A stretch of 64,000 nucleotides of DNA from Prorocentrum cordatum. Lineage: Eukaryota; Sar; Dinophyceae; Prorocentrales; Prorocentraceae. How positions within the stretch are numbered: position 1 is the stretch's first letter; each line of letters opens with the position of its first letter. Location of the stretch: assembly GCA_963575745.1 (NCBI GenBank), contig CAUYUJ010000903.1, positions 392,001-456,000 on the forward strand, written 5' to 3'. Position numbers and translations under genes: made by a program. The notes under the pieces are model-generated. The model searched no databases. It saw only the letters and a list, made by a program, of their open reading frames with translations, and had not been told where the DNA came from. This document shows, one piece after another, positions 21,213-33,098 of this stretch.

Positions 21213-22027
21213 TCCCTGAGCGCCCGCCTGTCGCTCTGCGCAGCAAGGGATCAGTGGGTGGGGATCTTGCGTCGATACTTCGGAGGCCTCCTGTTATCCC
21301 GGTTCGGCGTCCTTGTTGGCGCTCACCTTGCCTTCCTTCCTGGGATTGTTTCCCGCGGGCGGCCGACGAGATTGATTTGGTTTCTGAGCATGAGAAGCAG
21401 GCGACGATGTGGTCAAGGACGTCTGCGGCTGAGCTGGTAGGTTTATATCGCCCTCCTGATCCTGATGCGTATAAGAAGTGGGGTGATAACCCAACCTCGA
21501 TACAGGTTTCGGTTGCATCACTGTTTCCTGGAGGTGGTGCTTTTTCTTTCGAAGGCAAGTGGCGGCGGTTTCTTGCCAATCGTTTCGGAGGCCTCTTGCA
21601 TCTAGCGGGCAAGCAGTCTCGGGCAGCCTTCTCAGCAGCGGAGCCATGCCTTCAGTGTTACTACCCGCCCAAGCGAGAGGGCCCCCCCTCTGACTGGCGG
21701 CGGCGGCACAGCTATGCGCGACGTCTCCAGCATCTTGATCTCGGCTCTCTATTCCGGTTGAAGAGTTGGTTGCTTGAAATGGCGACAGTTTGGGAGAAGG
21801 CAGCCTCGGCCAAGCGTTATCAGAGTTGGCGCTCTTGGGCTATTCGGACGGTTCGAGATTGCGGGGGCCCCGCTGCGCGCCGATTCGTCAAGAGCAGTGT
21901 GAATTCGAACGCATGCGATGTTAGCCAGAACCGTTCCGTGCATGACCCCCCCTCGTGGCACCGTTGCTCATCGCTTAAAGGCGCGTGGGCAGTTCTGGCA
22001 TGGAATGTGGGATCTCATGCCACCTGT
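21213..22027 (+). pseudogene. LINE-B linker between endonuclease and RT
   Basis: This is the open part of a 371-codon frame (first ATG at 20915) that ends at 22030. It includes DWRRRHSYARRLQHLDLGSL and YQSWRSWAIRTVRDCGGPAA, the Trp- and Arg-rich linker style of dinoflagellate LINEs. It has no catalytic motif of its own. The uninterrupted frame within an otherwise broken element may be chance. Confidence 0.5.
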
Positions 22028-22419
22028 TGACCAGTGCACCGACCCTTGCGAGGGTCTGTCCTTGCCCTTTACTGGATGACGTTTCATCCTTGCTTATGCC
22101 GTCCTTGGATCGTCACCGCATGGTGCGTCGCAGATACCGGTCTCGTACTTTTGTTGGGTTTGGCGGGTTCCATCCTCGTCACCACTTGTGGCATTCGGTC
22201 TAGTCCCTGTTATCGTTGTTCAAGCTGTGGGTTGCCATCCAACGTCTTGTGCGTTTGCCGATTACCCTGGCCAGGTTTGGGATTAACTTTGCGCCGAAGC
22301 CTGGCGGGGGTGAGCGCGTAGTCGCGTTGTTCACCACCTCTCTGCGCACTTTCGCCCCGCGCTTCTAGACGCACGCATGGCACTTCATGAGCAAAGCGTT
22401 ATACGCGACCTTATGCATA

Positions 22420-22780
22420 CGGAGTGCTCAGCCATTCTTGTCAACAGGGAGTATGTCGCCTGAGTGTCTTGGCTGAGTGCGCTGCATTACGTGGTCTGTC
22501 TGCTTGGGCCCTCTTCTTGGACATCAAGAAGGCTTTTGAGCAGGTTCGTCATCGTTTGCTCATCCAGCGTTGCCATAAGTTTCAGTTCAACCCCGCCCCC
22601 ATTGAGAGTACTGCTGGGTTTGCACCGATCCCCGCGCCTGCTCACCGCGCGCCGAGTCGTCGGATCATGGATGTCTGCTGCTATCGCGATGGTCGCTGGC
22701 CGCTCCTTTGCCGACCTGTTCATGCGCATCACGCTTATCCCATAGCTGGGCTCCTTACTTCTTGCGCATCTTGAATTGCA
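22420..22780 (+). pseudogene. LINE-B reverse transcriptase fragment
   Basis: One frame reads SAWALFLDIKKAFEQVRHRL, the RT motif A with catalytic Asp at 22520-22522. After a frame change it continues LLGLHRSPRLLTARRVVGSW and MSAAIAMVAGRSFADLFMRI, the region leading into motif B. A third frame gives HLELHLGLVVDDGQALGVG near 22770-22830, which may hold the motif-C Asp-Asp pair. Frames are broken throughout. Confidence 0.6.
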
Positions 22781-22879
22781 CCTGGGACTGGTTGTTGACG
22801 ACGGTCAGGCCTTGGGAGTGGGCTCTGAAGCTGAGCTGGTGCGCGCGGGCCCGAACGCCTCGCATCTCCTCATGAGAGA

Positions 22880-23540
22880 GTTGACATGATCCGCGCCCCC
22901 CCCCCCCCCCCTCTCCGGGCCCAAGTTGGCGCCCCTTGCGTCAGATGCACCCCGGCCAGAATAATCGCTGCTGGGGCCCTTCGGATTGGAGGTGCTGCGC
23001 GGTTCTCCTGCAGGGAACTAGGTGGCGAGTTTCAGGTTCGTCGTGGCCGTCGCCCTCGCATTGTACTGAAGTCTAGGATTCAGAAGGCAACGCAGAAGGT
23101 TTGCCGTCCTGTCAGATTTCGGCGCGCAGGGGCTCAGGTCCAGGGCATCTCCAATACCAATCTTCGTCCGACGGTCGGTCATCTTCGGCATTGACGTAGT
23201 GGTTCGAAGTGATTGCCAGATTAAGCAGACCCGAAACGTGCATCACGTCCGTCTTGGGATAGGCAAGCGCCGATCCGCTACCATGCATTCAGCCCCGTTA
23301 GGAGTGGCGGACCCAGCTTTAGATGCTCGCGCAGAAGTAGTTCGTCTTTGGACTGCATCTAGGTGGATGTCTTTATTACCCTGGGGCGCTATTGATCGTG
23401 TACAGCAGGGGCCCTTCAACGCAGTCACCCATCAGACACCTTGGACTTCCCCCAGGGCCCTGGTGCTATTTTGGTGGCTACCTTGCTCAGAATTGGATGG
23501 TCCTTCGAATCCCCGGCTTTCTGGCATGCTGCAATAGGAA
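22880..23540 (+). pseudogene. LINE-B post-RT region (decayed)
   Basis: The frame ending at 23194 includes VRFRRAGAQVQGISNTNLRP. After a shift, 23199-23500 reads SDCQIKQTRNVHHVRLGIGK and VADPALDARAEVVRLWTASR. This order (a QGISNTxLR phrase, then ADPAxDA, then a Trp-containing phrase) is familiar from the thumb and connector part of dinoflagellate LINEs. Confidence 0.5.
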
Positions 23541-24224
23541 CCAGTCAAAAAACCGCGTCAACCTCCTCGTCGTGAGATTGTAGCCTTGGTGAGTCGGACA
23601 GCCCACGTTTGGGCTCGGCAGCAGGCGCCTGACAGACACCCGCTGCATCGCCACCTAGCTGGGCCCCCCTTCCTGGACCCCAGCAGGGCTTTGCTAAGCA
23701 GGAAACACCAGGTTGGGGCGATATCCAGCATCGTGCTTTGCGTACTTTGCTGCCAGGGGACATATAATTTAAGCACTAGTCCCTCCGCGCGGTCTGACCC
23801 CTGCTAATCCGATCTTCCGCGCATTCTATGAATGTGATGGCATGTCTGGTTTTAGGCGCTGGCTGGGTGCCTCGCCAGCCCTTTGTCTCGCAGGGGGCAA
23901 TATCGGGGCACCCTGTCTGGACCTCAGCCCGGGCCCCTGACCCGCGCTGTCCCCGCCCCCCCCCCCTTCCCTGATCATGCGTGGGAGGTCGCGCCCGTGA
24001 ATGCCCCCTCTTCTCTTCGACTGCCCATGGCGGCGACTCAGGTATTTGTGGGCCGTCACCGCTTGCATTTTATTGTTTTAACATTTTTTTTTGTTTTTTT
24101 GCCGTCTTCTTTTTTTGGGTTCCTTGACTTAGGCTAACTGCTTCGGACTATGGGGCATGCCCATGCATGGTCCTAGATGCCCCAGGTGCGGTGTGCCCCT
24201 TGCGCATGCTTCTCCATGCCTTGA

Positions 24225-24480
24225 ATGTGTGTCACTGATGCACCGTATTTGATTGACCAGTGGCAGCTAGGATGCGAGGCCACTACCCACGGATGGGATG
24301 TGCATTGCTTTCTGTGGCGGGAGGTCCACCGTGTTGCGTCAGACGCAGGGTGTAATCCAATTCGTCTGACTCAGATACGCCCCCATAAACGCTCCCTCGC
24401 TGTGGTGCATTACAAGGGAAATCGCGGGGCCGACCGCCTGGCTAAGCTAGGTGTAGCCCTTAATTGCAAAGATCAGGCGA
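24225..24480 (+). pseudogene. LINE-B RNase H terminal motif (fragment)
   Basis: The frame includes WQLGCEATTHGWDV and ends VHYKGNRGADRLAKLGVALN, matching the last catalytic Asp block (GNxxADRLAK) of LINE RNase H domains (Asp at 24432). The earlier acidic residues were not located. The element may extend to about 25020. Confidence 0.5.
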
Positions 24481-25305
24481 TGTTGGATAGGGTCTCTCGT
24501 GCGACAGTGCCTGACACCCATGTCGCGCAGCGCGTCGGGCACTGACTGGCTTGGATCTTCGAGCTGGCTCTGGCCCCCCCGCCCCCTCTACCCCCTCTCT
24601 CTTCCTGCCGGGCGGGGAAGAGGGTCAGCATGCGCATTTCTGGACCCCAGTATCGGTGGGATCCGTTGTGCATGTTGCTGGCCCAGCTCTGTCTCCAAAC
24701 AGCATCTTCTTCGGACCACTTGTGCCAGTCCCACTGGAGGGGGCCATGCTCTCCGCAGACTTTGTCGGAATTTTCCGCGACCCATGCGGTCGCCGTAGCA
24801 AGACGCATGCAGTATATTTGAAGCATGGATGCAAGGGTCGTCCCCGCGCCATGGGCGCCGTTGATAGGTTCGAACAAATGCGAGATGGGCGCCGCCCACG
24901 TTCTCGCGAAGTGATCGGTTCGGTCGCACCTATCGACCAGAGCGATCTTGTTCATGTTCGACCGCACGATGCTTTCACCTTGCGTGATTTATTTTGTCTG
25001 GATTGGCCCCACGAAGCGCTTTAGTTAGTTATCGGAGGTGGGCGGTTGCAGGTTTGATGAGGGGGGGGGGGGGGGGGCGTTCTGCTCGCCGTATTTCCTG
25101 GCCGGTCTCCCCGGGACCTGACGTAGCCAGGAGGGCGCGCTGTTCTGCCTGCGCGATGCTGGTCTCTTGGGTATACATCGCAGTATTTGGCGGCTCTTAT
25201 CCTCCGCGCCCAGCTGCGCCCGGACTCGCAAACAGAGAGGGAGACAGCGCTTCGCCCTGACTCTTGTTTTGCTTGCCCGATCCCTCTCCCGCGCCGTTGC
25301 GAGTG

Positions 25306-25369
<64 letters not shown>

Positions 25370-25380
25370 ACATATATATA
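25306..25380. repeat. (TA)n microsatellite
   Basis: Alternating TA with a few CA interruptions. Confidence 0.95.
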
Positions 25381-25409
25381 ATGTTTGTTGTTTGTCGGGG
25401 GGCGGGGGC

Positions 25410-25770
25410 GGGGGGGGCGCCCTGGGAACCCCTGCGGCCCCCGCCGCAACCGAGAGCGTCGAGCCGCGACGGAACCAGACACCCGTGGCGTCTGGCTGTG
25501 TTTGCGGCAGCATGTTCTTGTTATATCTAGTGCTGCGCCCGGGCTCGTAAAGGGGCAGGTCCAGAACAAAGTTTCGCTTCTTCTCTCTTGCGCATGCTGT
25601 TGTATGATTCTTTCCCGCGCCATCCCATGGGAGGTCTGCGCTGCGCTAGATGTGCCCACGGAACCCTTGTGGCCCCCGCAGCAGCCACGTGCGTCGAGCC
25701 GCGACGGAACCAGGCGCCCGTGGCGCCTGTCTCGCGCTTGCGGCACTCTGTTTTTGTTATATTGGGCAAG
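25410..25770 (+). repeat. Direct duplication, about 120 bases, period about 232
   Basis: The phrase CGTCGAGCCGCGACGGAACC is at about 25457 and again at about 25688, each preceded by a GGAACCC(C/T)TG(C/T)GGCCCCCGC block and followed by CCCGTGGCG and a TTGCGGCA...TTCTTGTTATAT or TTTTTGTTATAT block. The second unit also holds the palindrome CAGGCGCCCGTGGCGCCTG. Confidence 0.8.
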
Positions 25771-27100
25771 GGGGGATGAAGAAGTGATGTGGAGTGGGTG
25801 CCTGCACTACCTGGTGCCGGCAGCATGGCTGCCATTGAGGACCGGGGTTTTTAAACCGTCCCAAGAGACGGTGCCAGCAGTTGTGCGTTGTTTGTTTGCT
25901 GTCTGAGGCCCTCACGGGTTTCGGTCCTTGTCCTTTTCGGTCGATCCTTTCAGTCGACTCTGTCTCGGGTCCTGGGCCCGCCCCTCTCCCCGTTCGGCTT
26001 CAGGCCTTTCGCCGCTCGCGGGCTTTGCAGGGGACCAAAGCTAGTCGTCTGCCCGCGCCCAAATGACATGCGGCTTTCAGGCTCAATCCTTGGGACCTTT
26101 CACATGCATGTTTGTCGCCGCCATCCTGGGCCGCGCTGCGTGACAGATGGCGATGGTACCGTGGAGACTACCGCTGCCCGGGCGAGGGGCCTGCGCGGGG
26201 GCGGAGGGGTAACCGAAGCGCCACAAGGTCGGCGAGGGAAAAGGAAAGGGCCAGCGGTGCGCAGAAGAGGCCAGCGCAAAAGCACCGGGCAGCCCGCCGT
26301 CGGCAGCGGCTGCGTCGACGGCAGGGGGCGGCAGAGGCGGAAGGGGGGGTGGCCGCCAGTCTTGCGCGGGGGCGACTTGAAGGAGTTCGACCTAAGAGGG
26401 CGTGCAATGGGCTTCGAAGATTGGCCCTTTGCTCCGCTGTAGAGGTCAGAGACGTGAGCCGCATGATATCTGGCTTCTACCTCGTGCCAGTCAGCAGTCT
26501 CGCGCGTCGGAAGTCGTCGGCAGCGGGGCAAAGCTACGGGAACCAGGTCAGGGAGAGTGGCAAGGGGCGCAACATGGGACCGCCAGGCATTCACGCGGGG
26601 TTGGCGACCATGGAAGGCACGCAGGAGATGGCGTCGGAATGGCAGAGGGAAGACGACACGACAGTACCAGTATCAATAGACAGAGCCATGGGCGCGCTGA
26701 GCGACTTCCCGAAGCACATGGGAGGACAACAGCGAGCACGGCCAAGCAATGATCATGGAGACGATCAAGATGCGCAAGGTCAGCAAGGGCTATAAAGCGC
26801 GCGACAGCAATGGCTGGAACCCGAGCGAGGACGAGGGGCTTGGGGGGGAGGGGGCGGGCAGGATACATATCGGCACCAACGAGGCCCCCTGCTGCAGAGC
26901 AGTGCCCCCGCACAAATGAGGGCAGACACCCGGGCAACGCTGGGCCAGTTCGCGGGCCGCGACCCGAGGATGGCGATGGGGGCGCTGATCGTCTACGTGG
27001 GAGGCAGGAGGTCCTAGTCGGAGGCGCCCAAGTCGGAGTTGGGGAGGGTCGCGGAGCTGGAACTTCAGCGTCGACGCCGCTGAGCGCGGAAGAAGCGGTG
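25771..27100. other. GC-rich stretch with coding-like pieces, not identified
   Basis: A frame near 26745-26930 reads MRKVSKGYKARDSNGWNPSE and then IHIGTNEAPCCRAVPPHK before a stop, and looks like protein by composition. I recognise no family. Other frames are shadows of GC-rich sequence. Confidence 0.3.
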
Positions 27101-27271
27101 GCGTTCGCAAGGTTTTCTCGGAGTGCTGCACCGCAGAGCCCCGAGGAGTAGATGGCATTAGCGAGTTGTTTTTGTTTTTTGTTTTGTTTTTTGTTTCTTC
27201 CCCTCTCTTCGGGGCGCTGCGCCGCAGAGCTCGGAAGGGGCGGCTGCATCGACGAGGTATTCTCGGAGTGC
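27101..27271 (+). repeat. 25-base imperfect palindrome, two copies around a T-rich run
   Basis: Copies lie at 27101-27126 and 27246-27271, with a partial copy (GCATTAGCGAG) at 27154. The sequence between the partial copy and the second full one is (GTTTT)n-like. Confidence 0.65.
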
Positions 27272-27775
27272 AAAGACCCCAGGGCAGAGCGCCAGGCCGC
27301 GGCTGCCGCGGACATGCACGCACGCGGCACCAGCATCGGCGTCAGCATCGCGCAATGAGGGGGCTGTCTCTGGAGGGCCCCACCTGGGGCAATTTGGCAT
27401 AGCTGGAGCGCCCGACAGAGTTCAAAAGAGGAAGAGAGACATTTCGGTTTATGAATGTGTATCAGAATCTATCAGCACGGGCGTTTAGCGCCCCACCAAA
27501 CCCAGACGCGTTGCCCCGCGCGGTAGAATTTACGACGTGGCCCTGACGTTCCGAGCAGAACGGGAAGCTGAATCACAGAGAAACGCCTTGGGGACAAAAG
27601 GCCTTCCTGGCAATTTCCAGCCCACTCAGCACAGCCAGTAGAAGAAACGTCATCTGCAAAGACGACGCGACGCGTTCCCCCCTCCTTTTTCTCAATTACA
27701 GATACGGTGAGATGGTGGTCAGGATACTCTGCATACAGTGCAGCATTCGCGCAATGTAGACGTGTCGCGGTCAAT

Positions 27776-27803
27776 GGGGGGGGGGGGGGGGGGGGGGGGG
27801 GGG
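27776..27803. repeat. Poly-G run
   Basis: A run of 28 consecutive G residues, which could form G-quadruplexes. Confidence 0.95.
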
Positions 27804-28013
27804 ATGGGGCGCTGAGTGCGAAGCACTGCGAGGGCGCAGGGCAGCGGGTGTTTCAACATTACCTCAGCTGGGGGACATGGGACCGCATATCAGAGGTGCT
27901 ACTGGCATACTGGGGCTGTTGGGCTGTTGTCACTACAGAACCCTCTCTCCATTGCTCGGCCTCGGCCGCCGCGGCTGATCTGGCTCAATGCTGGCCCGGC
28001 CGAGCAGTGCGAC

Positions 28014-28038
28014 GCATTGGCGAGGTTTCCCGGAGTGC
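28014..28038 (+). repeat. 25-base imperfect palindrome copy
   Basis: GCATTGGCGAGG followed by TTTCCCGGAGTGC, one of eight copies in the window. Confidence 0.65.
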
Positions 28039-28289
28039 TCTGCGCGCGTGGGCCATGGCTTTTGCGACCAGCGGTTAACCGTGACCTTGCGGGCGATGAA
28101 GCGAGGGGTGCCAGTGCCACAAGAGGATCGAAAGCCCATGCCAGAGAGACGAACCAAGCCGCGAGAATGACCAGGGTGGCAAAGGCAGCGAACGGAAAAG
28201 AGCACGCATGGGTTGCGAGCTGGAGCTGGGGTGGGCGGGGGGGGGGTCGGAGAGGGGGGGCCCGGGCGAAGAAGAACGGGCGCTGCGCG

Positions 28290-29178
28290 GAGGTGAAATG
28301 CATGTCGCGAGAGAGCAGGTCTGCCGAGAACAAAAGCGGCAGGCGAAAGGTGCTGCGCGGGCGGCCCAGGCATTCGGACACATCAAAGCTGCCCAGAATC
28401 AGCCGGCAGAAGAAGGAGGCCCAAATAGGAAATCTCGCAATCAAAGAAACCAGGTCGCGATCCAGAAGTCACAGGAGATGGCGATGGCGCTGCTGGAAGG
28501 CATAAACATGAATGGGGGAACAATTGCAGCCTTCGTGGACAAGTGGGGTGGCGTCATGCAGCTGTTCAGCGCATGCAGGAGGGGCGCTGGATGGGGCAAC
28601 CACAGCGGAAGAGCTCGCTCGCGTGGGCTCGCATTCCCGACCAGCTTGTGGCGGAGAGGCCCCAGCCGCAACTCGAGGAGGGAGAGCATTTCTGGTGCAA
28701 GGTGGACTGGGCGCAGCTAGTGAAGGCGCAGGAGAAGCACCCGAAGGGCGTGCTCTCGGCGGAAAGGGTGGACATAATGAAGGAAGCATTTGGGCCAGAC
28801 TTCGAGACGTGGCCGAATATCGGGTGCGAGGGCAAGCCCCTCAAGTTCAAGAGCGGGCCATCGATGGCGGTGGAGCTCCAATTGGGAGACGGATGGCAAG
28901 CGCTCGACGCGGAAACGCTGCCGCGTCAACTCGACGGCGCCATCGAGGAACGCCGCTATGAGTTCTTCGACGCGGCCAAGAAGATGAGCCCAGTGGAGCA
29001 ATTCGATTCGCCCCCAACGTCCTTCCCGATGACGCGCGAGATTGCGGGCTGCGACCTCGCCGCGAGGCACCCAGGGAGCCGATGGGGGAGAGGGGGGAAG
29101 AAGGCCTCCACAGCGCAGAGTCGGTGCGAGCTAGCGCTGAAGATTGCGAAGGGCGACAAGGGAGCCTCCGCGAAGTAA
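28290..29178 (+). pseudogene. Hypothetical protein, one probable frameshift
   Basis: I do not recognise this protein. The downstream frame (ATG at 28543, stop at 29176-29178, 211 codons) is strongly G/C-ending at third positions and rich in Glu, Lys and Trp, unlike the shadow frames around it. Phrases include EEGEHFWCKVDWAQLVKAQE, GPDFETWPNIGCEGKPLKFK and AIEERRYEFFDAAKKMSPVE. The upstream frame (about 28290-28570) reads QKSQEMAMALLEGINMNGG and AAFVDKWGGVMQLFS and probably joins it through a frame change near 28570. No transmembrane segment or catalytic motif is visible. It could be an ORF1-type protein of a retroelement or a host exon. The 25-base palindrome repeats lie on both sides. Confidence 0.45.
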
Positions 29179-30700
29179 TGGAGTCGCCCGGGGTGAGATG
29201 AAGACCGAATGCAATGTGGGCCAGAGGAAGTGAAGAGGCCGAAGGAGCGCACCGCGCCCGGACCGCGCTGGGCGGCGCTTAGATCTGCGCGGAGAAGTTC
29301 GGCCGGCCCAAGCGGCCAGCTCAAGCGGCCGCCAGCGAGCGCGCCCACCGGAGCTTGCATTTTGCCCAGAGGAAGCATTAGCGAGGTTTCTCGGAGTGCT
29401 GACGTCGGCTTGTTGTGGGCTGGCCGTGCCGACAGGCAGCGAAGGGAAGCGTCGGCGAGGATTCTCGGAGCGCCGCTCATGGCAGACTTCTTGGGCACAA
29501 CCGCGCGCCCGCACTGCCATCGCGATTGGAAAGTACTTGTTGAAGCACCTGCAGGTGCCCATCAGCAGGGTGGGAGGAAAAATGATCATCAAGACGCCCA
29601 CCTCGGTGCTCCTCGCTGGCCTCTACCTGTGACCGAGACTTCCAGCGCGCTCAACCTCGCGCACTCCGAGGGGGAAAGGGCTACCGCGCTGGATAGAGCA
29701 CCGAGACATCGCATGGAACATCTCTCGGCACGACCGAGAAGTGAGCAGAGTGGAAGAGGGGGGGCGCGGAATTTAACGCATAGAAGTAGCCGGGTGCCCT
29801 TTTGGCAACAGTTTGGGGTCTCGGGCCTTCCGCCCCTTCTCCATGCCCGCGCGCCCCCCCCCCCCAGGGGCGCGCAGAAGGGTCGGCAGCTGTTCCCCCC
29901 GCGCTGACCCGATGGGGCCCGCGATGCGAGGTTGCGAGCCTCTCTGACGGGGCCACCTCGGAGCTCGGTCCTTGAGCTTCGGGGCACGCCCCCGGTTGGC
30001 CCCAGTGAGAACGCAGGCTCGGGGCGCAGCCGAGCGCAGGGGATTCTGGAAATAGCGCGTAGATCACCCGAGTAGGTGCTCTGACGTTCCCCCCTCGTGC
30101 TGACGTCCTTGGCCCTGCCCCTGTCTCCCCCCTCCCCCCCTCCTCCTCCTCCTCCTCCTCTTCGCCTCCTCCTCCTCCCCCGTCTTCTCCTCCTCCTCCT
30201 TCCCCATCTCGTCCACCTCGTCCCCCCCCCCCTCGCCCTCTTCCTCCGCGTGGCCCACGGCGCCCTTCCTGGCGCCGCTCGAGCGGCGGGGGCAGGCGGA
30301 GGAGCAGCTGGCGCAGACTGGCCTCCCAGATCGGTCGATCACGAAGCCCTTCTTCGGGCCGGCGCCCGCTGCCCGCGGCGCGGCGCCCCGCGGGGGCGAC
30401 GAAAATGGCGGTGAGAAAAACCTCCCTCTGAGGGTCCTCACCGGGTGGGTCCCGCGGGCGGACTGCGCGGGCCCCGCGCGGCATCTGGGCGACCACGTCG
30501 TCCACCAGGGCCGCGCGAAGCAGGGGGGGAATAGTCGCATCGGCAAGGCAAGTGGGCGAGCAAGCTGGAGCTCGCGCCGCTGGCCGCCCACGAGGTGGAG
30601 GAGTCGGAAAAGGCGCGCGACCTCGGGGGCGGGGGGGGGCCCGACCTGAAGCGGGCGATGGCAGCGGTCGCACCAGGGCGAGGGGCCCGACCGGAAGCGG
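29179..30700. other. Spacer with palindrome repeats and (TCC)n tract
   Basis: Two more copies of the 25-base palindrome are at 29375-29399 and 29449-29473. A (TCC)n-rich tract covers about 30125-30210. A 46-base tandem duplication (GCGGGCGATGG units at 30651 and 30697) lies at the right edge. No gene is recognised. The long minus-strand frame across this region is discussed as rejected. Confidence 0.6.
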
Positions 30701-30758
30701 GCGATGGCAGCGGTCGCACCAGGGCGAGCGCGCTCGGGGCCCATGAGTCCGACGCCGC

Positions 30759-31289
30759 GTGCGACGCGCCCGCGCCGATGCAGAGGTGCAAAAACGCTCG
30801 CGCGCGGCAGGCGCGTTGCGGTTCAGCGAGGCCGGGCGCTCCGCGAGCTCAGGGGGTCGCCACCAGGGCCAGGGCGTGGCCGACCTCTTCGGCAGCGCTC
30901 GCAGCGTGATATGCGAGAAGACGGCGATGGAGGTGGAGGCCCTCGCACTGGCGAGCCGGCATAACTTGCTCGAGCTTGCGGTCGCGCTGTCGGCGGCGGG
31001 GCAGGCGCGCGAGACGGGGGAAGGACGCGGGCCCTGCGCCATGTGGGCGAAGGAGATGCGAAACGATAAGGTGGGGGTGCTGCACGGGCGCGCGACGGGC
31101 GAGCCGACCATCGTCAGTGACGTGTGCACCGCCACCTCCACCGCGGCGAACCCGTTGGCGATCTTGAACGACATGGCGACCAAGTGGAGTGGTCTGCGGC
31201 AGAACCCAAAGGCTAGCTTGGAGGGCGCCCAGGCACATCTGCAGAAGACCTTGTTGGTAGCGCAGGAGGACAACCCACCCGCCCGTTGA
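30759..31289 (+). pseudogene. LINE-C linker fragment
   Basis: A 176-codon open frame. Its C-terminal half reads MWAKEMRNDKVGVLHGRATG and PLAILNDMATKWSGLRQNPK, ending LLVAQEDNPPAR at a stop. The NDMATKW phrase resembles the segment just before the RT domain in dinoflagellate LINEs. There is no catalytic motif here. It is placed in LINE-C because recognisable LINE domains follow at 32.8-33.6 kb on the same strand. Confidence 0.45.
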
Positions 31290-32666
31290 GCAGGAGGAGT
31301 TCGGGCGCTGAGCGCCATCAACTGCAGGGCGGCGACGGGCGCGGACGTGCCGAGCTCGACGGAGGCGCAGAGGCCCCCGCAGGTGGCGACGGAGGAGCTG
31401 AGGCAGCTGATTAACGACGCGGAGTAGCATGGCGTCAGGCCTCGCCAATGCACGGCGGCGGCGGCTGCCGTGCCCGAGCCTGCAGGTGGAGACAGGGCGT
31501 TGGGCGCGATAGCCGCGTTGCCCAAGATCAGGAGTCATGCGCGAGCTAGCGTCGTGGACGTCTGGTCGGAGGGGCGCCGGGCTTTCTGGGGCGGCGCCCC
31601 GCGGGTGCGCCCCGCGCTCCAGGCCGCGCGGCGCCGCGCGCTGCTCGACGAGTTGGGCGAGGGCGACTCCGCCGGCGTCGGCCGCTCCCCTCCTCGACCC
31701 CGCGACCTTTTACGACATGACCGGCCCGGCGCTGCCCATGGCGCAGGCGGCGCAGGCGAAGCGCCCAGCCATCGCAGCGGCCGCGGAGGCAGAGATCCCC
31801 ATGGGCCCTCGCCCCATGAAGGGCCAGCGCCACGGCGTCAGTGACGTGGTCTGACCGACGCGCTCGGCGGCGGCGGGGTCGGCGAGGGGGCCGCCCGCGG
31901 CGCGAGCGACATGGCCCGCCAGGTGCCCCCGCAGGCGCTCCCCTGGACTTTCGTGGACGCGGCGACGGAGCGCTGTGAAACCCCACGCAGATGGCCAAGC
32001 AAGAGAATAAGCCCGCGGCAGAGCGTCGAGGTCTTCGTTGGGGAGCGGGGCCCGATCATCTCCAACGAGACCGAGCTGCTGGCATCGGACACGCGGCTGG
32101 GACTGGGCAGCAGGCGGAGTTGGCCTCGCCTGCCCTGCCGTTGCAGCCGGCGCTGGGCGCCGCTGACCTGGGCGGCGACGCAGCGACTGGCAGGCGGCGA
32201 CGCAGCGACTGGCAGGCGGCGACGCAGCGACTGGCAGGCGGCGACGTTGCAAGAAGCGGCGCTTCGGGGCACGGGGGCGCCCCCGAAGGCCACTTAAAGC
32301 CGCCTGCTCCAGGGCCCGGCGCCGACGAGCGCCAGGAAACTGCGGCAGCGGGCGGGCTCAGCAGTTGAAGGCTAGGCTGGAGACCGCTGCCTCGCCGCGG
32401 TCTTGGCGGCAGGACTCGAGGAGGACCTGGGCGTCGCGCTTCGCCTGCAGCCGATAGGGTCGCGGCTGGGGCCGCGGGGGGCGGCGACTGGGGATCATTC
32501 CTTTGCGAGGGAGTCTGGCCTGCAATCCGTGGCGCGCTCCTGACAGCCGGCGCTGGTCGGCGCCTTCGCCGCCCGCGCGCCCCTGTCGGGGCGCTCCGGG
32601 CCACGCTCGTGGGCGCGGACTGGGGCGCGCGCGCGGCCAGCGCTTGGGGCAGACCTGGGATGGACG
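31290..32666. other. Probable decayed RT part of LINE-C, with a 22-base minisatellite
   Basis: No RT catalytic motif could be read in any frame. At 32171-32250 a 22-base unit (GGCGGCGACGCAGCGACTGG plus CA) is repeated three times with a partial fourth. The position between the linker and the zinc-knuckle of LINE-C suggests heavily decayed polymerase sequence, but that is inference. Confidence 0.4.
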
Positions 32667-32819
32667 GTGCGACCACGGAGTGGCACTTGGTGGAGTCGAG
32701 CTCGGAGGCCCACGGGAGCTTCATCGATCGGCGGCCCGTCCTGCGAGACCTCCGCGAGGAGATCAGGCGTCAGTTGTGAAAGCAGCCCTGTGGCCCATGA
32801 GGACAGCAGCAACCCTGAG

Positions 32820-33086
32820 ACTGGCGCGGACATGCAGCACTTCTCGCGGGCAGAGTGGAGCCGCTCGATGGCGGTGATCAGTGCAGGGCAGTGGAGCCGC
32901 GCCAGGAACCAAAGGTGCGGCTACGCCGTCAGCGCGGTCTGCCCACGCTGCGGGCTCGAGCCTGGGATGCTGACGCACAGAATCTTGAAGTGCACGGCGA
33001 ACGTCAGCGAGGGCAGCGAGTTCGCCGAGACGGAGCACCTGGTGGTGCGGGCGCTGGTTTGCGCAGAGAGTGAGCGCTCGGTCTGA
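32820..33086 (+). pseudogene. LINE-C zinc-knuckle (zf-RVT-like) segment
   Basis: The frame reads HFSRAEWSRSMAVISAGQWS and then GYAVSAVCPRCGLEPGMLTH followed by RILKCTANVSEG. The Cys-x2-Cys ... His ... Cys arrangement is the zinc-binding module between RT and RNase H in many LINEs. It stops at 33084-33086. The RNase H-like domain begins about 35 bases later in another frame. Confidence 0.65.
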
Positions 33087-33098
33087 CTGAGGGACATC

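Noticed and set aside
29681-31525. A 614-codon open frame on the minus strand
   Set aside because: It runs antisense to the LINE-C linker and across a (TCC)n tract. Composition is Ala/Arg/Pro-rich with Glu/Gly runs from the microsatellite, and no motif is seen. It is a shadow frame.
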